54,187 nucleotides of DNA from NCBI RefSeq assembly GCF_003382685.1, contig NZ_QLVG01000049.1, positions 1-54,187 on the forward strand, read 5' to 3'. The stretch comes from Halorussus litoreus (GTDB taxonomy: Archaea; Halobacteriota; Halobacteria; Halobacteriales; Haladaptataceae). Each line of letters begins with the position of its first letter. Within the stretch, counting starts at the first letter, position 1. Position numbers and translations under genes: made by a program. This document shows, in pieces, positions 50,510 through 54,187 of the stretch. The notes beneath the pieces are model-generated. The model had not been told where the DNA came from, did no database searches, and was given only the letters and a program-made list of their open reading frames with translations.

Positions 50510-52360
50510 ATGCCCACGGTGAGCATCGTCGTCCCGACCTACGAGCGGGCAGGCGTCCTGCCGCGCGCGCTCGACAGCGTCCTCGCCCAGACGTATCCGG
50601 AGTTCGAGCTTCTCGTGGTCGACGACGGCTCGACCGACGAGACCGCCGAGGTCGTGGCGGACTACCGCGCTCGCGACGACCGCATCCGGTACCTCGCTCA
50701 CGATGAGAATCAGGGGCTCGCGGCGGCGCGCAACACCGGCATCGAGGCAGCCACCGGCGAGTACGTCACGTTTCTGGATTCGGACGACGAGTTCCACCCC
50801 GACCTGCTGAAGGCGTCGGTGCGAACGCTGTCCGATCTCCCGTCGGAGTACGGAGGCACGTACGTCGCGTACGAGGTGCTCGGTCCTGGCGAGCGAGAGC
50901 GGCTACTGGACGTTCGCCCCGACGTTCGCTCGGTCGACGCGCTCGACGGGTATCAGGTGCGGATGGGCGGGACGACGCTCCGCTCGTCGGTGTTCGACGA
51001 CGTGGGCCGCTTCGACCCCGCGATCACGTTCGTCGACGACTACGAGTTCTGGCTCCGGCTGCTCGACGAGTACGCGCTTCGGGGCGTCGACGAGCCGCTG
51101 TACCGCTACTACAAGCACGGCGACCAGATCACCGAGAGCGACGCCGACCTGCTCCGGGGACTCGGGCAGTTACTGGACCGAAAGGCGAATCTCGTGCCGA
51201 CCGACGACCGGGCGAAGTTCCGGTACAAGCGCGGCCACGCGTTCGCTCGGCAGGGCCGGATGGCTGAGGCGGCCGCTGAGTTCGACCGAGCGCGTCGGCT
51301 CGCACCCGACCGGGTGATGAACCACTACTATTACGCCGCGGCGAACGTCGGGCCGGTCGCGTTCGAACTGCCGTTGCGCGCAGCTTCGCTGACGGAGAGG
51401 GTCGTCTCACTGACGGAGCAAATCGAGGAGGCGTTCGCAGGGCCGAGGACGTTCGCGGGTTCGACGGTGGCGTCGGGGTCGGACGACGAGCCGGATGGAC
51501 GCAACGACGAGCAGGGAGGAAGCGAATTCCTCGCTCGCGGTGGAGATCTGGCCGCCGCGAACTGGGAGCGGTTCGCCAGAGCGGACTCGCAGATGGGATT
51601 CACGCGGTTCTGGCCAGACACCGACAATCGGGTCCTGCTGTACCACTCCGTTGGCGGCGGGTTCTACGGCGAGGTCTCGCCCGCTCGGCTTCGCCACGAC
51701 CTGCGGTACCTCGACGAGGAGTATCGGATCGTCGGGCTTCCGGAAGCTATCGACTCCCGGGCCGGCGAGAAGACGGTCGCGCTCACGTTCGACGACGGGT
51801 TCCGGGACTTCTACGACCACGTGGTCCCCGTTCTGCGGGAGCTCGGCGTCCCGGCGACCGTGTTCGTCGTGACCGAGTCCATCACCGACCGGGAGTTCGT
51901 CCACGACGAGGGGGCGAACTACGAGTACATGACCGCCGGCCAGTTGCGCGAACTCGCCGACGACGAGCTGGTCACGCTCGGGAGCCACACCAGAACGCAT
52001 CCGGACTTGGGCCGGATCGACGACCGCGAGCGCCTCGTCGAGGAGATCCGCGGCGCGAAAGCCGACATGGAGGCCGAGATCGGGGTGACGCCGACCCAGT
52101 TCAGCTACCCGTACTCGGGGAAGAGCGCCGAATCCGTCGCTCTCGTCCGGGACGCGTACCGATACGCGGTCGACGGCGTCCACCGGGAACTCCCCCGGCG
52201 GCGCTGGACCGACCCGCACGTGTTCCCGCGGGTGGACGGCGCGAAGTCGTGGCCCCGCGTGCGGTGGGAACTGCGGGACCTCTCGACCGACGTGCTCGGC
52301 TTCGAACAGTGGCTCCGACGGCGAGTCACGCGCGGTTCGACCAGGGAAATCTCACGATAA
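50510..52360 (+). CDS. Bifunctional GT2 glycosyltransferase-polysaccharide deacetylase (NodB) fusion
   Basis: A 616-residue protein. Residues 1-300 are a GT2 domain (VSIVVPTYERAGVLPRALDS, FELLVVDDGSTDETAEVVAD, FLDSDDEFHPDLLKASVRTL) with the shared RMAEAAAEFDRARRLAPDRV block. A linker (about 305-370) includes DDEPDGRNDEQGGSEF. Residues about 375-616 are a NodB-type deacetylase: LLYHSVGGGFYGEVSP, VALTFDDGFRDFYDHVVPVL (about 420), and SHTRTHPDLGRIDDRER (about 491), with the Zn H-x3-H. The fusion would transfer a sugar and remove its N-acetyl group in one protein. ATG 50510 fits the domain and the TATA-like box. Confidence 0.9.
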   Translation: MPTVSIVVPTYERAGVLPRALDSVLAQTYPEFELLVVDDGSTDETAEVVADYRARDDRIRYLAHDENQGLAAARNTGIEAATGEYVTFLDSDDEFHPDLLKASVRTLSDLPSEYGGTYVAYEVLGPGERERLLDVRPDVRSVDALDGYQVRMGGTTLRSSVFDDVGRFDPAITFVDDYEFWLRLLDEYALRGVDEPLYRYYKHGDQITESDADLLRGLGQLLDRKANLVPTDDRAKFRYKRGHAFARQGRMAEAAAEFDRARRLAPDRVMNHYYYAAANVGPVAFELPLRAASLTERVVSLTEQIEEAFAGPRTFAGSTVASGSDDEPDGRNDEQGGSEFLARGGDLAAANWERFARADSQMGFTRFWPDTDNRVLLYHSVGGGFYGEVSPARLRHDLRYLDEEYRIVGLPEAIDSRAGEKTVALTFDDGFRDFYDHVVPVLRELGVPATVFVVTESITDREFVHDEGANYEYMTAGQLRELADDELVTLGSHTRTHPDLGRIDDRERLVEEIRGAKADMEAEIGVTPTQFSYPYSGKSAESVALVRDAYRYAVDGVHRELPRRRWTDPHVFPRVDGAKSWPRVRWELRDLSTDVLGFEQWLRRRVTRGSTREISR

Positions 52361-52430
52361 CGGTGCCGGGAGTACGCGTACTGCAAAAACCCTTATGCGT
52401 CGACTGCAAGTATGAGTGTGCGTCCGGAGC

Positions 52431-53303
52431 ATGTCCGAGTACCCACCGGTCGTCACCGTCGTCATCCCCTTCTCGCCGGACCACACGCCGAAGGGGATGC
52501 TGTTCGACGCCGTCGAGAGCGTCCTCGAACAGCGCGGGCCGGTCGACGTTCGCGTCGTCGTCGTGTTCGACCGCGACCACCGTGGGCCCGCGTGGGCTCG
52601 GAATCGGGGACTCCGGCGGGCCGACACGCGGTACGTCGCGTTTCTCGACGGAGACGACCTCTGGCATCCGGAGAAGCTGTCGCGCCAACTGGCGCGGCTG
52701 TCCGAAACCGGCGCGGGGATGTGCGTCGAGGGGTCGCCGCGCTCGACGCAGGCGTTCGTCCGCGGGGTGTTCGTCGGCTCCATCGAGTCGCTGACCTCCT
52801 CTATCCTAATCGACACCGAGCGGGTCGACGTCGAGTTCGAGGAGTCACTGGCGCGTCTGGAGGATTACCTGTTCATGATGGAGGCCGCGTCACAGGCGGG
52901 CGTCTGCTTCTGCGAGGACCTCATCACGGTCCGCCACCACGAATTCGGCCTCTCCTCGCGGACCGACCCCGACCTCATCGACCGGACCCACCGCCAGTTC
53001 GCTCGCGAGGCCGAGGATCGGGTCCCCAGAGCGCGGCCGTACGTTCCGGAGTTCTACCGGCAGTTCCACGTCAGGATGATCTGGAACCGCTGGACCGAGA
53101 ACGAGTACGGCAAGATGGTCCACCACCTGCGCACCCTGCTGCGGCGGGCCCCGCTGCATCGATCGCTCCTGACGTGGCTGTCCCTGACGGTCCGGAACTG
53201 GGACGTGGTCGCGCGACACTACCTCTCCGAGGATGCCGCCGAGTCAGTCGACGGCTCCGCGGACTCGACGGCATCCGGCTCCCACTCGCAGGTGACGAAG
53301 TAG
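52431..53303 (+). CDS. Compact glycosyltransferase family 2
   Basis: A 290-residue GT-A protein from ATG 52431. It begins PPVVTVVIPFSPDHTPKGML and reaches VRVVVVFDRDHRGPAWARNR very soon, so the first part is shorter than in usual GT2 enzymes. The DxD-like site is YVAFLDGDDLWHPEKLSRQL. After that comes IDTERVDVEFEESLARLEDY and a helical C-terminus. The normal Asp of the first strand is not obvious, so activity is not certain. A start five codons upstream (52416) is possible. Its 3' end overlaps the next, convergent gene by 85 bp. Confidence 0.82.
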   Translation: MSEYPPVVTVVIPFSPDHTPKGMLFDAVESVLEQRGPVDVRVVVVFDRDHRGPAWARNRGLRRADTRYVAFLDGDDLWHPEKLSRQLARLSETGAGMCVEGSPRSTQAFVRGVFVGSIESLTSSILIDTERVDVEFEESLARLEDYLFMMEAASQAGVCFCEDLITVRHHEFGLSSRTDPDLIDRTHRQFAREAEDRVPRARPYVPEFYRQFHVRMIWNRWTENEYGKMVHHLRTLLRRAPLHRSLLTWLSLTVRNWDVVARHYLSEDAAESVDGSADSTASGSHSQVTK

Positions 53304-54187
53304 TCGGCAGGGCCGTCCTCGGCGGGCGTCACCGTCGCGGACACCGGCGCGCCGAGGGTCGCCGCCAGTCCGACCGCGAAGAGCGAGGCGACCGGGTGGT
53401 CGAAGCGGTCGACCGCCCCGTAGACGCTCCCCGAGATTTCGACCGTCACGCGGCCGCCCGCCGGGTCGGCGTCCGCGGACGCGCTCTCGGCGAGTTCGAA
53501 GCCCTCCACGAGCGCGTCGGCCAACTGGGCCGCGAGCGCGGCCGGTCGGGACTCGACGGTCTCGACCATCGCGGACTCGAACTCCCGGTAGAGGCCGCCG
53601 CCGGTCGGCGACAGCGAGACGCCGCGCTCACGCTCGTCGCCGGTGACGACGAACAGCGAGTCGAGGTCGTCGCCGTCCGGGACGGCGAACTCCGAGCGGT
53701 TGGGGACGAACAGCCGGACTTCTCCATGCCTCGCACGTCCGCTGACTTGCTCACCGTTCGCGTCACTCCCGTCGGCGGATTCGCCTCCCCGAACCGGCGC
53801 GTAGACGCGGTCGTCCTGCAGTCCGAGTTCGGCGACCAGTTCCGCACCGGTGGTCGCCAGCGCGGCGTACACCCGTTCGCCGGTGTCGGCGGCCACGAAC
53901 TGCTCGGGCGTGAGGTAGTAGGTCAGCAGTCCGCCGAACAGCCCGGTGCCTCCGAGCGCGAACAGCACCTCCCGCGACCCGGGAAGCGCGAGCCCGCCCA
54001 GCACCGCCAGCGCGCCGATGGCGAACAGCCCCAGCGCGGTGCGCCGGTCGGTGGTCCGCCGAGCGCGAACGTACTCCTCGCGGAGGCGTCGGTTCTCCGC
54101 GGCCAGCAGTTCGACCTGCGCCGCGAGGTCCGCGGCCGACTCCTCGGCTGCCGCGTCCGCGACCGACTCGCCGGCAGCCGCGTCGGC
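53219..54187 (-). CDS. Membrane-anchored coiled-coil protein, truncated at the window edge
   Basis: An open frame that runs off the right edge and ends at 53219. The 5' part is not in the window. Visible from the edge: an acidic Ala/Glu stretch, a coiled-coil-like helix (about VELLAAENRRLREEYVRARR), two membrane helices (ALGLFAIGALAVLGGLALPG and LFALGGTGLFGGLLTYYL), then a soluble region with an ATTGAELVAELGLQ helix. No known catalytic motif. It is on the opposite strand and its end overlaps the GT2 gene's end by 85 bp. I do not recognise the family. Confidence 0.6.
   Translation of the reverse strand, partial: ADAAAGESVADAAAEESAADLAAQVELLAAENRRLREEYVRARRTTDRRTALGLFAIGALAVLGGLALPGSREVLFALGGTGLFGGLLTYYLTPEQFVAADTGERVYAALATTGAELVAELGLQDDRVYAPVRGGESADGSDANGEQVSGRARHGEVRLFVPNRSEFAVPDGDDLDSLFVVTGDERERGVSLSPTGGGLYREFESAMVETVESRPAALAAQLADALVEGFELAESASADADPAGGRVTVEISGSVYGAVDRFDHPVASLFAVGLAATLGAPVSATVTPAEDGPADYFVTCEWEPDAVESAEPSTDSAASSER

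Overview
The window is a GC-rich stretch (locally lower near 3.8-5.9 kb) of a haloarchaeal genome, probably from the Halobacteria. The evidence is the strongly acidic proteins, the haloarchaeal surface-protein types (a DUF7282-like domain with Thr-rich linkers, and a Tat-exported Gly/Tyr-rich protein), archaeal TATA-like boxes about 25-33 bp upstream of starts that look leaderless, and DUF1616, DUF4350 and MoxR neighbours. The species cannot be fixed from the sequence alone. No rRNA, tRNA, CRISPR array, transposase or integrase was seen.

Layout. (1) 0.2-3.6 kb: an ABC export operon on the minus strand (ATPase plus two FtsX/MacB-like permeases). (2) 3.9-5.8 kb: two diverged paralogues with a ParB-like DGxxHR-type motif; the first is AT-rich. 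(3) 6.0-9.5 kb: a small membrane protein, a Thr-rich secreted protein and a Tat-exported protein. (4) 9.7-41.3 kb: a large surface-polysaccharide or glycoprotein-glycan locus. It holds five GT4 and three GT2 glycosyltransferases, an AsnB-like protein without its glutaminase cysteine, three alkaline-phosphatase/sulfatase-superfamily proteins, an alpha/alpha-toroid protein and a beta-helix protein with a small partner. It also holds a Gfo/Idh/MocA oxidoreductase, an SDR epimerase, an ABC flippase-type exporter, a PIG-L deacetylase, a HAD phosphatase, an ATP-grasp ligase, a WecB/WecC pair for UDP-ManNAcA and a heparinase II/III-like protein. (5) 41.3-47.4 kb: two large membrane proteins (one DUF1616), a small membrane protein, a DUF4350 protein and a MoxR ATPase. 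(6) 47.5-53.3 kb: a second glycan cassette with an FkbM methyltransferase, three tandem related GT2s (the last fused to a NodB-type deacetylase) and a compact GT2. (7) 53.2 kb to the edge: a truncated membrane protein on the minus strand.

How the genes could work together (inference): WecB and WecC supply an N-acetylated hexuronic acid. GT2 and GT4 enzymes build the chain. FkbM, PIG-L, NodB, the AsnB-like protein and the phosphatase-superfamily proteins decorate or trim it. The ABC exporter moves the lipid-linked product across the membrane. The beta-helix and heparinase-like proteins act on finished polysaccharide. No AglB-type oligosaccharyltransferase was recognised.

The most unusual signals are: long near-perfect palindromes (50-62 bp), one over a stop codon and one inside a coding region; a duplicated 26-bp promoter element before the beta-helix protein and its partner; a Thr in place of the formylglycine Cys in all three sulfatase-like proteins; a GT2-deacetylase fusion; and a 15-nt C tract.
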